DNA of 64,000 nucleotides from Actinomadura luteofluorescens (GCF_013409365.1 NZ_JACCBA010000001.1:2170001-2234000); one strand, 5' to 3'; shown: positions 7,217 through 17,400, numbered from the stretch's first letter. Program-made: numbers and translations. The notes: generated by a model not told the origin, from the letters alone.

Positions 7217-10200
7217 TCAGTCGAGGTCGCGCAGGCGCTGGCTGACGACCTGGGTGACGCCGTCACCGCGCATGCTGACGCCGTAGAGGGCGTCGGCGCC
7301 CTCCATGGTGCGCTTCTGGTGCGTGATGACGATCAGCTGGGACGACTCGCGCAGCTCCTCGAAGACCGTGATGAGCCGCTGGGTGTTGGTGTCGTCGAGC
7401 GCGGCCTCGACCTCGTCCAGCACGTAGAACGGGGAGGGCCGCGCCTTGAACACCGCGACGAGGAACGCGATGGCCACGAGGGACCGCTCGCCGCCCGACA
7501 GCAGCGAGAGCCGCTTGACCTTCTTGCCGGGCGGGCGGGCCGAGACCTCGACGCCCGTGCCGAGCATGTCGCCCGGCTCGGTCAGCGAGAGGCTGCCCTC
7601 GCCGCCGGGGAACAGCCGGGCGAAGATCCGCTCGAACTCGCGGGCCGTGTCGTCGTAGGCGGCGGCGAACACCTGCTGGACGCGGTCGTCGACCTCCTTG
7701 ACGAGGCCGAGCAGCTCGCGCTGGGTCTTCTTCAGGTCCTCCAGCTGGGAGGTGAGGAACGCGTGCCGTTCCTCCAGGGCGGCGAACTCCTCCAGCGCCA
7801 GCGGGTTGACCTTGCCGAGCTGGTTGAGCTGCCGCTCGGCGGTCTTGGCGCGCTTCTCCTGGACGGCCCGCTCGTACGGGGCGGGCGGCGCGTCCTCGCC
7901 CTTCTCGGGGTCGGCCGGGACGGGCTGGTCGGGCCCGTACTCCGACACCAGCGCCTCCACCTCGAGACCGAACTCCTCCAGGGCCCGCTGCTCGAACTGC
8001 TCCAGCCGCAGCCGCTGCTCGGCGCGGGCGACCTCGTTGCCGTGCACGACGTTGACGAGGCGTTCGAGCGTCGACGACAGCTCGCGCACCTGCCCGCGGA
8101 CGACCTTCAGCTCGGCCTCGCGCGCCGCCTTCGCCTGCTCGGCGGCCTCGCGGCGCCGCACCGCGGCCGCGAGGGAGTGCTCGATGCGCTCCAGTGCCGC
8201 GCGGGCGCCCCGCAGGACGGCCCTGGCGACCCGGGCCTGCTCCTCCCGGCGGGCGCGGCGCTCGGCGGCGCGGGCGCGCTCCTCCCGCTCGCGGCGGGCG
8301 CCGCGTTCGAGGGCGTCGGCGCGTCCGGCGATGGCCTGGACGCGCTCCTCGGCGGTGCGGACCGCGAGCCGCGACTCCATCTCCGCGGTGCGCAGCTCCT
8401 GGCAGCGGGCGTTCAGCTCGTCGCGCGACTCCGTGTCGTGCCCGGCCTCGTCGGCGACCTCGGCGGCCTCCTCGGCCTCGGCGAGCCGCACCGCCAGCTC
8501 CTCGGCGGCCTCGGTGTCGCGTTCGAGGGACTCCCCGGCCGCGTCGAGGGCCTTCGTCAGCCGCTCGGCCTCGCCCCGCGCCGCCCGGACGTCGGCCTCC
8601 AGGCGCGCGGCGCGCTTGGCCTCCTGCGCCGCCTGCGCGTCGTACTCCCGCAGCCGCGCGCGGACGCGGTCGAGGTCGGCCTGCGCGCGGTCGACCCCCG
8701 CCCGCGCGTCACCGGTCGCGGCCTCGGCCGCCTCGACGGCGGCCTGGGCCGAGTGCTCGTGCTCCACCGCCTCGGAGAGACCGTCGGCGGCGGCGGCCGC
8801 CGCGGTCTCGGCCGCGGCGAGGTCCTCGGTGGCCTGGTCGAGCGTCGCGCGCATCTGCAGAAGGCCCTGCCCACCACCGGCGGCGCCGCCCTGCGCCCAG
8901 TGCGCCCCGACGAGCTCCCCGTCCCGCGTGACGGCCCGCAGCGACGCCTCCCGGCGCACGAGCGCGACGGCGGCGGGAACGTCCTCGACCACGACCACGT
9001 CCCGCAGCAGATGCTCGAACGCGGGACGCACGGAATCCGGGACGCCGACCGCGTCGACGGCGTAGTCGGCCCCGGCGACCCGCTCGGCCGGCGCCGGCGA
9101 CCCGCCGCCGACGACCAGCCCGGCCCGTCCGGCGTCGCGGGAGCGCAGCAGCGCGAGGGCGGCCTCGGCGGTGTCCAGGGACCCCACCGCGATGGCCTCG
9201 GCGGCGCCGCCCAGCGCGGCGGCGACGGCGGTCTCGTATCCGGGCCGGACGTTCAGCAGCGAGGCGACCGTGCCCAGCACCCCGCCGAGCGTCCCGTCGG
9301 ACGCGGCCGACAGCAGCGCCTCCCCGCCGTCGGCGGCGCTGGCGAGCGTCAGGTTCAGGGCCTCGATCCGCGCCTGGAGCGCCGCGACCTGCTTCTGCGC
9401 CGTCTGGTCGGCGGTGCGGGCCGCACCCGAAGCCGACCGGGCCTCCTTCAACGCGCGGCGCGGGCCGTCCACGGCGGCGCGGGCGGTCTCGGCGGCGTCC
9501 TTCGCCGCGGCGAGCGCCTCCTGCGCGGCCTCGTGCTCGGCGGCGAGCTCCGGGTCCTCGACGACCTCGGCCTCGAACGCCTCGAACTCGGCCTGCGCGG
9601 ACTCGGCGCGCTGGTCGGCCTCCTCCCGCGCGTCCGCGAGCCGCCCGATCTCCGACCGCCCGGCCTGCGCCTTGCTGCGCAGCGCCTCGACCCGGCCGCG
9701 CAGCCGGGCCAGCTGCTCGCGGCGGTCGGCGGCGGCGCGGGCCGCTGACTGCAGGCGGCGCTCCTCGGCCGCGAGGGCATCCTCGGCGGCGGACCGCTCC
9801 TGCACGGCGCCGGAGAGCCCGTCCCGGGCCTCGTCCAGCGCCTCGCGGAGCATCTCCTCCTGCTCGCGGATCTCGGCCGCCTCGCGCTCCATGTCCTCGG
9901 GGTCGCGGCCCCGCCGCTCCTCCTCGCGCGCCTCGGCGGCGTTGCGGTGCCGCTCGGCGGCGAGATCGGCGACGCCGCGGAGCCGCTCCTTCAGCGCCGA
10001 CAGCTGGAACCAGGTGTCCTGGACCTGCGCGAGCCTCGGCGCCTGCTCCGCCTCCTCCGCCTCCAGGACGGCCTCACGCTCCTGCGCCCCGCCCAGCGCT
10101 CGCTCGGTCTCCGTGCGCCGCTCCCGGATCGCGGCCTCGTCGGCGGCCTCCTGCTCCAGCCGCGTCCGCAGCGTCACCAGGTCGTCGGCGAGCAGCCGCA

Positions 10201-10879
10201 GCCGCGCGTCCCGCAGATCGGCCTGGATCACCGCGGCCCGGCGCGCGATCTCCGCCTGCCGGCCGAGCGGCTTCAACTGCCGCCGCAGCTCCCCGGTGAG
10301 ATCCTGCACGCGCGTGAGGTTGCCCTGCATCGCGTCGAGCTTGCGGAGGGCCTTCTCCTTGCGCTTGCGGTGCTTGAGGACGCCCGCCGCCTCCTCGATC
10401 ACCGCGCGCCGCCCCTCCGGCCCCGAGTGCAGGACGCGGTCGAGCTGCCCCTGCCCGATGATCACGTGCATCTCGCGGCCGATGCCGGAGTCCGACAGCA
10501 GCTCCTGGATGTCCAGCAGCCGGCACGAATCACCGTTGATCGCGTACTCGCTCGACCCCGACCGGAACATCAGCCGGCTGATGGTGACCTCGGAATAGTC
10601 GATCGGCAGCGCACCGTCGGAGTTGTCGATCGTCAGCACGACCTCGGCGCGCCCGAGCGGCGCCCGGTTCGCCGTCCCGGCGAAGATGACATCCTCCATC
10701 TTGCCGCCGCGCAGCGACTTCGCGCCCTGCTCCCCCATCACCCAGGCCAGCGCGTCCACCACATTCGACTTGCCGGACCCGTTGGGCCCCACGACAGCGG
10801 TGATCCCCGGCTCGAACTTGAGCGTCGTGGAGGACGCGAAGGACTTGAAGCCACGCAGCGTCAGATTCTTCAGATACAC
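7217..10879 (-). CDS. smc: chromosome segregation ATPase SMC
   Basis: 1220 residues. N-terminal ATPase half with Walker A GPNGSGKSN, long Glu/Ala/Arg-rich coiled coil, a hinge around residues 510-660 (TLGGVLGTVASLLNVRPGYETAVAAALGG), return coiled coil, then the ABC signature LLSGGERSL and Walker B FYVLDEVEAALDD. Works as a homodimer with ScpA/ScpB in chromosome compaction and segregation. Start GTG 10877-10879 gives VYLKNLTLRGFKSF, the classic SMC start; a longer ATG at 10924 adds 15 non-conserved residues. Copy 1 of the repeat family begins about 70 nt upstream. Confidence 0.97.
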   Translation of the reverse strand: MYLKNLTLRGFKSFASSTTLKFEPGITAVVGPNGSGKSNVVDALAWVMGEQGAKSLRGGKMEDVIFAGTANRAPLGRAEVVLTIDNSDGALPIDYSEVTISRLMFRSGSSEYAINGDSCRLLDIQELLSDSGIGREMHVIIGQGQLDRVLHSGPEGRRAVIEEAAGVLKHRKRKEKALRKLDAMQGNLTRVQDLTGELRRQLKPLGRQAEIARRAAVIQADLRDARLRLLADDLVTLRTRLEQEAADEAAIRERRTETERALGGAQEREAVLEAEEAEQAPRLAQVQDTWFQLSALKERLRGVADLAAERHRNAAEAREEERRGRDPEDMEREAAEIREQEEMLREALDEARDGLSGAVQERSAAEDALAAEERRLQSAARAAADRREQLARLRGRVEALRSKAQAGRSEIGRLADAREEADQRAESAQAEFEAFEAEVVEDPELAAEHEAAQEALAAAKDAAETARAAVDGPRRALKEARSASGAARTADQTAQKQVAALQARIEALNLTLASAADGGEALLSAASDGTLGGVLGTVASLLNVRPGYETAVAAALGGAAEAIAVGSLDTAEAALALLRSRDAGRAGLVVGGGSPAPAERVAGADYAVDAVGVPDSVRPAFEHLLRDVVVVEDVPAAVALVRREASLRAVTRDGELVGAHWAQGGAAGGGQGLLQMRATLDQATEDLAAAETAAAAAADGLSEAVEHEHSAQAAVEAAEAATGDARAGVDRAQADLDRVRARLREYDAQAAQEAKRAARLEADVRAARGEAERLTKALDAAGESLERDTEAAEELAVRLAEAEEAAEVADEAGHDTESRDELNARCQELRTAEMESRLAVRTAEERVQAIAGRADALERGARREREERARAAERRARREEQARVARAVLRGARAALERIEHSLAAAVRRREAAEQAKAAREAELKVVRGQVRELSSTLERLVNVVHGNEVARAEQRLRLEQFEQRALEEFGLEVEALVSEYGPDQPVPADPEKGEDAPPAPYERAVQEKRAKTAERQLNQLGKVNPLALEEFAALEERHAFLTSQLEDLKKTQRELLGLVKEVDDRVQQVFAAAYDDTAREFERIFARLFPGGEGSLSLTEPGDMLGTGVEVSARPPGKKVKRLSLLSGGERSLVAIAFLVAVFKARPSPFYVLDEVEAALDDTNTQRLITVFEELRESSQLIVITHQKRTMEGADALYGVSMRGDGVTQVVSQRLRDLD

Positions 10880-10950
10880 GCGCCAGCGGCCCCCCTCACA
10901 CCCGTCCTCCACCAGAACATCCAAGGAAACATACCGCTGTACTCATTGGT

Positions 10951-11115
10951 TTTCTCTCCTCACTCGGGCCCAGGGGCCCTCCATCGTCGAGAAAACGGGC
11001 GATCGCTGGCATCGCTTCGGCTCGCCTGGCGGCTCGCTGCGCGATCAGGTTCTCGCTTCGCTCGAACCTGCCTTCAGACGCGATCGCGAGCGTGGGGTTG
11101 TTGCGGGGTGCTGTG
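10951..11115 (-). repeat. structured repeat family R1, copy 1 (upstream of smc)
   Basis: Same element as at 11580-11742, 17981-18146, 18658-18845, 19017-19203 and, in part, 19210-19290. Read on the minus strand it contains CGCGATCGCG-like and GCGATCGC palindromes, a hairpin CAGGTTC...GAACCTG (11046-11052/11064-11070) and a terminal hairpin GGGCCC-AG/CT-GGGCCC (10966-10979), then a GAGGAGAGAAAA tail that points at smc. Confidence 0.85.
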
Positions 11116-11579
11116 CCGGTTGGGGTCGTCGCCGTGGTGGGGTGCTGGGGGTGGGGACGGCTCCGGTCGGGTCACGGCGCTGATGGAGCTGTGCAAGGTG
11201 GCGTGAGTTCGGCGGGTGGCCTCGTTGTCGACATCGACATCGGAGCCGGGCCGAAGGAGAGGGGGCGCGCTACAGCGAGCGCCTCAGCGTCGTCGGGTGC
11301 GTCGGTGCCGGGTTCGATGCCTGTGAGCACCTGGCCTCACCCAGGGAGTTCGAGGCAAGGTGAATCTTGCCCCGGTTGCTTCCTGCGCTGATGTTGGAGG
11401 CCCCTCCAGGGCACGCAAGGCCGACGCGGGTACCTGGCAGCGCACTTGCGACAACATCGGCGGCTGGGTAGCGTCCGGAAGCCAGAGGGCCCGCGCACCC
11501 GAAACACGTGGCGAGCCCACTGGACGAGCCGTGCTCACAAAGCGCAAGCGGCCATCGCGACGACCTCAGCCCTCACCAC
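11116..11579. other. non-coding spacer between repeat copies 1 and 2
   Basis: About 460 bases between two R1 copies in opposite orientation. I find no ORF with a believable ribosome site or family. A sub-stretch rich in G (11095-11170) and a short direct echo of AGGCAAGGTG/AGGCACGCAAGGCCG around 11350-11430 are the only features noticed. It may be decayed DNA carried between the repeats. Confidence 0.4.
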
Positions 11580-11742
11580 AACCACGCGGCGACCTTGGGG
11601 GCCGCGATCGCGTCCGAAGGCAGGTTCAAGCGAAGCGAGAACCTGATCGCGCAGCGAGCCGCAAGGCGAGTCGGAGCGATGCCAGCGATCGCACGCTTTT
11701 ATCGACGATGGAGGGCGCTCAGCGCCCGAAGGAGGAGAAAAA
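11580..11742 (+). repeat. structured repeat family R1, copy 2
   Basis: Inverted relative to copy 1. CAGGTTC/GAACCTG hairpin at 11621-11627/11639-11645; terminal hairpin GGGCGCT-C-AGCGCCC at 11713-11727; GAAGGAGGAGAAAAAG tail ending 8 nt before the stop of the coiled-coil microprotein gene on the other strand. Confidence 0.85.
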
Positions 11743-11750
11743 GCAAAAAA

Positions 11751-11948
11751 TCACGTCAGCGCGGGTTCGCGCTCCTTTACCGGAAGCGACATCACTTCGT
11801 CGTCCGTCGCCGTCGCAAGCGCGTCGTTCTCCGCCTGGAGCCGTACGAGTTCGGCCTCCAGGTCACGTACGCGCTGCTGCAGGCGCCGCATCTCCGCGAC
11901 CATCCGGGGGTCGGGACCGCCGACGTGGCCGAGTAGAGCCTTCGCCAT
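11751..11948 (-). CDS. conserved actinobacterial coiled-coil microprotein
   Basis: 65 residues. Leading MAKALLGHVGGPDPRMVAEM then a heptad-patterned coiled coil (RRLQQRVRDLEAELVRLQAENDAL, about 21-45) and an acidic tail. I recognise this as a small protein widespread in actinobacteria near the smc/mutM region, without an established function. Good ribosome site GGAGGA 8 nt before the ATG. Likely forms a homo- or hetero-oligomer through the leucine zipper. A 178-nt gap separates it from acyP, so it probably has its own promoter. Confidence 0.88.
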   Translation of the reverse strand: MAKALLGHVGGPDPRMVAEMRRLQQRVRDLEAELVRLQAENDALATATDDEVMSLPVKEREPALT

Positions 11949-12126
11949 GACTAAGGGTCCTCCACGCTGAGTAACCAGCAGGGATCGCGCACGGGAAACT
12001 GCTGATGTAGGTGCGCGTACCGTCTAGAGTCGCACCGGGCGCTGTCCTGGTCAAGACGCACATCACAGGCCGGTAACAACCTTCCACTACCAGTTTAGCA
12101 GGTACAAACCGGTACTCCCTACCCGG

Positions 12127-12432
12127 TCACCGTTCCCGGAACCCGGAGGCCTCTCCGCGCGGCGCGCCCCAGCGGTCAACGACGCCGGTCACAGCGCCGG
12201 GACGTCCGGGAACGCCGCCGGGGACGTCGCCGTCCAGCAGCTCGAGAAGCCGGCGGCAGGCGCCGCGCGGGCCCTCGGCCACGACCTCGACGCGGCCGTC
12301 GCCGAGGTTCGTGGCGCTGCCGGTGAGGCCCAGTTCGAGCGCCCGTGACCTGACCCACCAGCGGAACCCGACGCCCTGGACGCGTCCTCGCACCCAGGCC
12401 GTGAGCCGCACGGTCTCGTCGTCCTCGTCCAT
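12127..12432 (-). CDS. acyP: acylphosphatase
   Basis: 101 residues, usual length. Signature [16 protein letters not shown] supplies the phosphate-binding loop and catalytic Arg, and [15 protein letters not shown] supplies the catalytic Asn. Hydrolyses carboxyl-phosphate bonds such as acetyl phosphate or carbamoyl phosphate in the cytoplasm. It follows mutM by 19 nt on the same strand, consistent with the rpmF-rnc-mutM-acyP-smc order common in actinobacteria. Confidence 0.95.
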   Translation of the reverse strand: MDEDDETVRLTAWVRGRVQGVGFRWWVRSRALELGLTGSATNLGDGRVEVVAEGPRGACRRLLELLDGDVPGGVPGRPGAVTGVVDRWGAPRGEASGFRER

Positions 12433-12451
12433 CGTCCCCCCTCGGTGCCCG

Positions 12452-13345
12452 CTAGTACCGTGCCCGCCTGGGGCGCGGCTGGCACACCGGGCAGCTGTAG
12501 GACGAGCGGTTCATGAACTCGTCGCGGCGGATCGGGGCGCCGCAGCGGCGGCAGGGCTCGTCCCGCCGCCCGTAGGCGTCGAGGGACCGCTCGAAGTAGC
12601 CGCTCTCGCCGTTGACGTTCACGTAGAGGCTGTCGAAGGACGTGCCGCCGACCTCCAGGGCGGCCGCCATGACCTCTCGTGCGGCCTCCAGGACGCGCGC
12701 GGCGTCCGCTCGGGTCATCGTCTCGGTCGGCCGCGCCCAATGCAGCCTGGCGCGCCACAGGGCCTCGTCGGCGTAGATGTTGCCGACGCCGCTGACGAGG
12801 GACTGGTCGAGGAGGGCCCGCTTGATCCCAGTCTTGCGGCGGCGCAGGGCGCGGTAGAAGGCCTCCGCGTCGAAGGCGTCCTCCAGCGGGTCGGCGGCGA
12901 TGTGCACGATCGGCTCGGGGACGAGGGCCCGCCCGTCGAAGGCGTCGGGGACGAGGTCGGCGACCATGAGGTGCCCGAACGTCCGCTGGTCGACGAAGCG
13001 CAGGTCGAGGCCGTCGTCGTCGAACTCGACGCGGACCCGCAGGTGCTTCTCGCGTTCCCGGCCGGGCTCGCCGACGAGCAGCTGCCCGCTCATGCCGAGG
13101 TGCGCGAGGACCGCCTCGCCGGGTGCGTCGTCCTCCTCGTCCCGGAGCGGGATCCACAGGTACTTGCCGCGGCGGCGGGGGGCCAGCATGGTGCGCTTGG
13201 CGAGCCGTCCGGCGAAGTCGGCGGGGCCCTCGGCGTGGCGGCGCACCGACCGCGGGTGCAGGACCTCGGCGGACGCGACGGTGCGACCGGTCGTCCAGCG
13301 CTCCAGGCCGCGCCGGACGACCTCGACCTCGGGGAGCTCAGGCAC
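12452..13345 (-). CDS. mutM: formamidopyrimidine-DNA glycosylase
   Basis: 297 residues. N-terminal catalytic PELPEVE (Pro after the start GTG, Glu at the active site), helix-two-turn-helix ([18 protein letters not shown]) and a C-terminal zinc finger [24 protein letters not shown]. Excises 8-oxoguanine and formamidopyrimidines in base excision repair. The GTG start overlaps the rnc stop by 8 nt, showing translational coupling. Confidence 0.97.
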   Translation of the reverse strand: MPELPEVEVVRRGLERWTTGRTVASAEVLHPRSVRRHAEGPADFAGRLAKRTMLAPRRRGKYLWIPLRDEEDDAPGEAVLAHLGMSGQLLVGEPGREREKHLRVRVEFDDDGLDLRFVDQRTFGHLMVADLVPDAFDGRALVPEPIVHIAADPLEDAFDAEAFYRALRRRKTGIKRALLDQSLVSGVGNIYADEALWRARLHWARPTETMTRADAARVLEAAREVMAAALEVGGTSFDSLYVNVNGESGYFERSLDAYGRRDEPCRRCGAPIRRDEFMNRSSYSCPVCQPRPRRARY

Positions 13346-14144
13346 CGGCCTGCGCCGCCTGCCCGGCCTCCCTGGCCGCGTCGTCGCCCTCGGCCGCCTC
13401 TCGCGGCGCCGGCTCGGCCTGGGTCGCCTCGCGCTGGACGACGATCTCGCGGATGGCGTTCCAGGCGGCCTCGGCGGCGTGCTGCTCGGCCTCCTTCTTG
13501 CTGCGGCCCTCGCCGGACCCGTAGGTCTCGCCGCCGACCCGCACGGAGGCGCGGAACGTCTTCTGGTGGTCGGGGCCGCTCTCGGCGACGTGGTACTCGG
13601 GGACGCCGAGCTCCTCGACGGCGGTGAGCTCCTGCAGCGAGGTCTTCCAGTCCAGGCCTGCGCCGAGGCCCGCCGACCGCTTGATCAGCCCGTCGAAGAG
13701 CCGGTGCACCAGCGCGGACGCCTCGCCGAGACCCCGGTCGAGGTAGACGGCGCCGATCAGCGCCTCCAGCGTGTCGGCGAGGATCGAGGCCTTGTCGCGG
13801 CCTCCGGTGCCCTCCTCGCCGCGGCCGAGCCGGATGTGGGCGCCGACGCCGAGGCCGCGGGCGACGCCGGCGAGGGCGCGCATGTTGACCACGGCGGCGC
13901 GCAGCTTGGCGAGCTGCCCCTCGGGCAGGTCGGGGTGGCCGCGGAACAGGGTGTCGGTGACGACGAGGCCCAGCACCGAGTCGCCGAGGAACTCCAGGCG
14001 CTCGTTGGTGGGCAGGCCGCCGTTCTCGTAGGCGTAGGAACGGTGTGTCAGGGCGCGTTCGAGCAGCTCCTCGCCCACGTCGACACCGAGCGCGCCGGTC
14101 AGTTCCGCGCGGTCCGGCGCGGGTTCGCTCTTCTTAGCGCTCAC
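13338..14144 (-). CDS. rnc: ribonuclease III
   Basis: 268 residues. RNase III catalytic signature [18 protein letters not shown], acidic residues in [13 protein letters not shown], and a C-terminal double-stranded RNA-binding domain ([16 protein letters not shown]...[13 protein letters not shown]). Processes rRNA precursors and structured RNAs. Start GTG 14142-14144 (VSAKKSEP) has GAGGAGG 5-7 nt upstream; an ATG 24 nt further up lacks one. Lies between rpmF and mutM. Confidence 0.96.
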   Translation of the reverse strand: MSAKKSEPAPDRAELTGALGVDVGEELLERALTHRSYAYENGGLPTNERLEFLGDSVLGLVVTDTLFRGHPDLPEGQLAKLRAAVVNMRALAGVARGLGVGAHIRLGRGEEGTGGRDKASILADTLEALIGAVYLDRGLGEASALVHRLFDGLIKRSAGLGAGLDWKTSLQELTAVEELGVPEYHVAESGPDHQKTFRASVRVGGETYGSGEGRSKKEAEQHAAEAAWNAIREIVVQREATQAEPAPREAAEGDDAAREAGQAAQAGA

Positions 14145-14419
14145 AGGCCCTCCTCGCAGGCCGTGCACCGCGCAGCGCGCGGTCGCCTCTGCGGCGCGCG
14201 GCCGATGGGCCGGGACGGCGAGGACGCTCGGCGGGGAGGGTCCGCGAAGACGAGGTGCGCGCCGGTCGGTCTGATCCCGGCGTGCACCACGGCTCCGGGC
14301 GCAGTCTCCGCGCCGGTCACCACGCCGACGTCACGCGCCGGGTGGTCGGGGTGCTCGTCCTTCCGCACCGTGAGGGGCGGGCCGCATGCGCGGATCCGCC
14401 CCCCAGGATGCGAGAAGAC

Positions 14420-14599
14420 TCAGGCCGACGGGGCGATGACCTGCCGCCGGTCGTAGGTTCCGCACGTCGCGCACGCAGTGTGCGGCAGCTTGTGGTCGCG
14501 GCACGTCGGGCACTCGACCAGGTTCGGCGCCGCGGTCTTCCACTGCGAACGCCGGTGCCGCGTGTTGCTGCGCGACTTCTTCCGCTTCGGGACGGCCAC
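14420..14599 (-). CDS. rpmF: 50S ribosomal protein L32, zinc-binding form
   Basis: 59 residues starting [23 protein letters not shown], the L32 signature. Zinc ribbon present (CPTC...CATC), so this is the C+ form. Ribosome site AGGAGG 6 nt upstream. The DUF177 stop lies 1 nt before this GTG; yceD-rpmF is a conserved pair. A 275-nt gap without a gene separates it from rnc. Confidence 0.97.
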   Translation of the reverse strand: MAVPKRKKSRSNTRHRRSQWKTAAPNLVECPTCRDHKLPHTACATCGTYDRRQVIAPSA

Positions 14600-14600
14600 G

Positions 14601-15245
14601 TCAGCCCTCCTGCTTTCCTTCTCGATCCGATGAATCACGGGTGCCGGAGCTCCCGTTCCCCCGGTCGGGGGCTGCCGGCGCGTTGTCGCCGGCAAGGTCC
14701 CGCAGCGCCGCCCACCGGGGGTCGGCGACGTCGTGGCGGTGGCCCGGCTCGACGTCGGCGAGCCGCGCACCGCAGTCCGGGCACAGGCCCGGGCAGTCGT
14801 CCCGGCACAGCGGGGACAGCGGCAGTGCGAGCAGCACCGCGTCCCGCAGGACCGGTTCGAGGTCGATCAGGTCGCCCTCGAGGCGGAGCTCGTCGTCCTC
14901 GGCGTTCCCGCCCGAGCGGGTGTCGTCGTAGACGTAGAGCTCCTGGAAGTCCGCCTCGAAGGTCGAGGCGATCGGGTCGAGGCAGCGGGAGCACTCCCCC
15001 TTGAGAGGGACCGTCGCCGTGCCGGTGACGAGCACCCCCTCCAGGACCGCTTCGAGCCGGAGATCCAGCTCGATCGCGGCGCCCTCGGGGACGCCCACCA
15101 TCTCGACGCCGAAATTCTCCGGTGCCGGCACGGACAGGTGCTCCTCCCGCGACGACCCGGGTTGCCTGCTCAGAGCTCGTGTGTCGAGCTTGAACGGAGC
15201 GCTGGGGTCGTTGCGTGTCAGCGGAATCCTGCTTTCGTGAGGCAT
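14601..15245 (-). CDS. DUF177/YceD family protein (23S rRNA accumulation protein)
   Basis: 214 residues. Core DUF177 pattern [12 protein letters not shown] and later [14 protein letters not shown], two CxxC pairs that suggest metal binding. The family sits with rpmF and is linked to 23S rRNA/ribosome assembly. Start set at ATG 15243-15245 ([13 protein letters not shown]). C-terminal 30 residues are Asp/Gly/Ser-rich and poorly conserved. Confidence 0.92.
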   Translation of the reverse strand: MPHESRIPLTRNDPSAPFKLDTRALSRQPGSSREEHLSVPAPENFGVEMVGVPEGAAIELDLRLEAVLEGVLVTGTATVPLKGECSRCLDPIASTFEADFQELYVYDDTRSGGNAEDDELRLEGDLIDLEPVLRDAVLLALPLSPLCRDDCPGLCPDCGARLADVEPGHRHDVADPRWAALRDLAGDNAPAAPDRGNGSSGTRDSSDREGKQEG

Positions 15246-15341
15246 GGTGGAACGGCGGCCGCCTGTGATGGCCGATGTCCCAGGGTACCGAACACCGGCC
15301 GCTGACCCAACTCGCGGCCCGTCCACCAGGGGGCAGGCCGT

Positions 15342-15824
15342 TCAGCCGTCCTTCTGGAGGCGCTGCACCAGCCGGTCGTGGACGCTGTCGGGGACGAGGC
15401 CGGAGACGTCCCCGCCGAACCTCACGACCTCCTTCATCAGGCTGGACGAGAGGAACGCGTACTCGGGGTTGGTCGCCATGAACAGCGTCTCCACGCCGGC
15501 GATCCGGTGGTTCATCTGGGCCATCTGCAGCTCGTACTCGTAGTCGCTGACGGCCCGCAGCCCCCGGACGATCACCGGGATGTCCTGTTCCTTGCAGTAG
15601 TCGACGGTGAGCCCGTAGAAGGTGTCGACCGAGACGTTGCCGTACTCCCGGGTGACCTCGGAGATCATGTCGGCGCGCTCGTCCACGGTGAACAGGCTCT
15701 TCTTGCTCTTGTTGATCAGCACGGCGACGACCACCTCGTCGTAGAGGCGGGAGGCGCGGCTGATGATGTCGAGATGCCCGTTGGTGACGGGGTCGAACGA
15801 TCCCGGACAGACGACACGGCGCAC
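15342..15824 (-). CDS. coaD: phosphopantetheine adenylyltransferase
   Basis: 160 residues, exact family length. Nucleotidyltransferase motif PGSFDPVTNGHLDII and the ISSS-like region as FLSSSLMKEV, with RGLRAVSDYEYELQMAQMN. Catalyses the fourth step of CoA synthesis: phosphopantetheine plus ATP gives dephospho-CoA. GTG start at 15822-15824 (VRRVVCPGS). Confidence 0.97.
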   Translation of the reverse strand: MRRVVCPGSFDPVTNGHLDIISRASRLYDEVVVAVLINKSKKSLFTVDERADMISEVTREYGNVSVDTFYGLTVDYCKEQDIPVIVRGLRAVSDYEYELQMAQMNHRIAGVETLFMATNPEYAFLSSSLMKEVVRFGGDVSGLVPDSVHDRLVQRLQKDG

Positions 15825-15918
15825 GGCGCGAACCCCTTCGGTCCCGGTTTCTGACCTGCGGCGTGAACGTACCAAATCGCATTCGGCCGGGTTTCCACCG
15901 GGCTCGCCGGGGCCGTCC

Positions 15919-17370
15919 TCAGCCGCCCAGCGCGTCGACGATCCTGGCGGCGAGGGGGCCGGACTCGATGCCGTACCCGGACGCCTCGGTCATCACCGCG
16001 ACCGCGTACCTGGGATCGCTGCGCGGGCCGAACCCGATGAACCAGCGATCGTTGTAGGAGGCGCCCTCGACGTCGGCGGTCCCGGTCTTGCCGCCGAGGA
16101 TGGACGTGCCCCGCAGGGACTTGCCGGTGCCCCGCTCGACCACGGCCTCCATCATGTCCCGCATCTGCTTCGCCTGGTCCCCGGTCAGCGCGCGAGACAT
16201 CCGTCGGGGCGAGATCCTGTCGACCGTCGCGCCGTCGGGCGCGCGCAGCCTGTCCACCAGCCGGGGCCGCATGACCTCCCCGTCGTTGAGGACCGCGGCG
16301 GCGACCATGGCCATCTGCAGAGGCGAGGCGACCGTGCTGCCCTGCCCGATGGAGCCGAGCGCGCTGAGCGACGGCTGGTCGGTCGCCGGGAAGGAACTGG
16401 GGGCGCTTTTCAGGCCGTCCGCGAACTCGATCCGCTCACCGAATCCGAACCTGTCCGCCTGCGCCTTCACCGCGTCGTTGCCCGGTTTCTGGGCGCCCAT
16501 GTAGGCGAACGTCGTGTTGCACGACTGCGCGTACGCCTCGATGAGGGGGATCCGGGGCAGGTCGCAGGAGCCGCCGATGTCGCCCGCGTCGTTGTTGATC
16601 GCCTGCCCCGCGCCCGGTGGCTTGTAGCTGCGCCCGGCCTTGACGCGCGTGTCCTCGCCCGTGCCGGATCTCAGCGCCGCCGCGGCGACCACGGTCTTGA
16701 ACGTGGAGCCCGGCGGGAACACTTCGTAGGCGGCCTTGTCGAGCAGCGGCTTGCGCGGCTGGTCGCCGAGCCGGGCGAAGGCCTTCGTCGCCTTCTCCCG
16801 GTCGAGCGTCGACACCTCGTTCGGGTCGTAGGACGGCGTGGAGGCCAGCACCAGGATCGCGCCGGTGCGCGCGTCGAGGACGACCGCCGCTCCCCGGCGG
16901 GCACCGCTGGACCGGAGCGCCTCGTAGGCGGCGCGCTGCGCGTCGGGGCTGATGGTGGACACCACCGTTCCGCCGGGGACGTGCTTGCCGATCAGCTTGT
17001 CGACGAGGTTGGTGGTGGCGAGACGGGGGTCGGTCCCGTCCAGGAAGTGGTTCCCGGACTCCTCCAGGCCCGTCTGGGAGAACACCGAGAAGTAGCCGGT
17101 GACCGGCGCGAAGGCGGCGCCGTCCTTGTAGCGGCGCTGGAACCGGTCGTCGCCGACCTGCTCGGACCAGGCGAGCCGTTCGCCGCCCGCGACGATCGGC
17201 CCTCGGTCGATCTTGAAGCGGTCCTCGAACTGGCGGGCGTTGAGCGGGTCGTCCCGCAGCCCCTGCGCCTGGAAGCCCTGCACGTAGGTGACGTTCACCA
17301 GGAGCGCCAGGATCAGCAGCAGGGTGATCACCCAGATGCGTGCCACCGCGCGGTCGATCCCGGGCTCCAT
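15919..17370 (-). CDS. class B penicillin-binding protein (PbpA-like transpeptidase)
   Basis: 483 residues. One N-terminal membrane helix (VITLLLILALLVNVTYVQGF), a PBP dimer domain, and a transpeptidase domain with the active Ser in GSTFKTV (SxxK), SCN (SxN; QSCNTTFAY) and KTG (GGKTGTADVEG). Cross-links peptidoglycan outside the membrane; target of beta-lactams. Length fits PbpA/PBP2-type proteins of actinobacteria rather than the longer FtsI. Stands between coaD and rsmD on the same strand. Confidence 0.93.
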   Translation of the reverse strand: MEPGIDRAVARIWVITLLLILALLVNVTYVQGFQAQGLRDDPLNARQFEDRFKIDRGPIVAGGERLAWSEQVGDDRFQRRYKDGAAFAPVTGYFSVFSQTGLEESGNHFLDGTDPRLATTNLVDKLIGKHVPGGTVVSTISPDAQRAAYEALRSSGARRGAAVVLDARTGAILVLASTPSYDPNEVSTLDREKATKAFARLGDQPRKPLLDKAAYEVFPPGSTFKTVVAAAALRSGTGEDTRVKAGRSYKPPGAGQAINNDAGDIGGSCDLPRIPLIEAYAQSCNTTFAYMGAQKPGNDAVKAQADRFGFGERIEFADGLKSAPSSFPATDQPSLSALGSIGQGSTVASPLQMAMVAAAVLNDGEVMRPRLVDRLRAPDGATVDRISPRRMSRALTGDQAKQMRDMMEAVVERGTGKSLRGTSILGGKTGTADVEGASYNDRWFIGFGPRSDPRYAVAVMTEASGYGIESGPLAARIVDALGG

Positions 17371-17400
17371 GCGGATGCCTCTACCCGAACCGCCGGGATG

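Noticed and set aside
4824..9748. Plus-strand frames of 820 and 809 codons across the histidine kinase and smc
   Set aside because: Antisense to conserved genes, repetitive Arg/Gly/Leu composition, no ribosome site.
10951..11950. Small ORFs inside the repeat copies, such as those reading MEGAQRPKEEKK
   Set aside because: They recur in every R1 copy because the DNA repeats, start in different frames and lack ribosome sites; the conserved feature is the hairpins.
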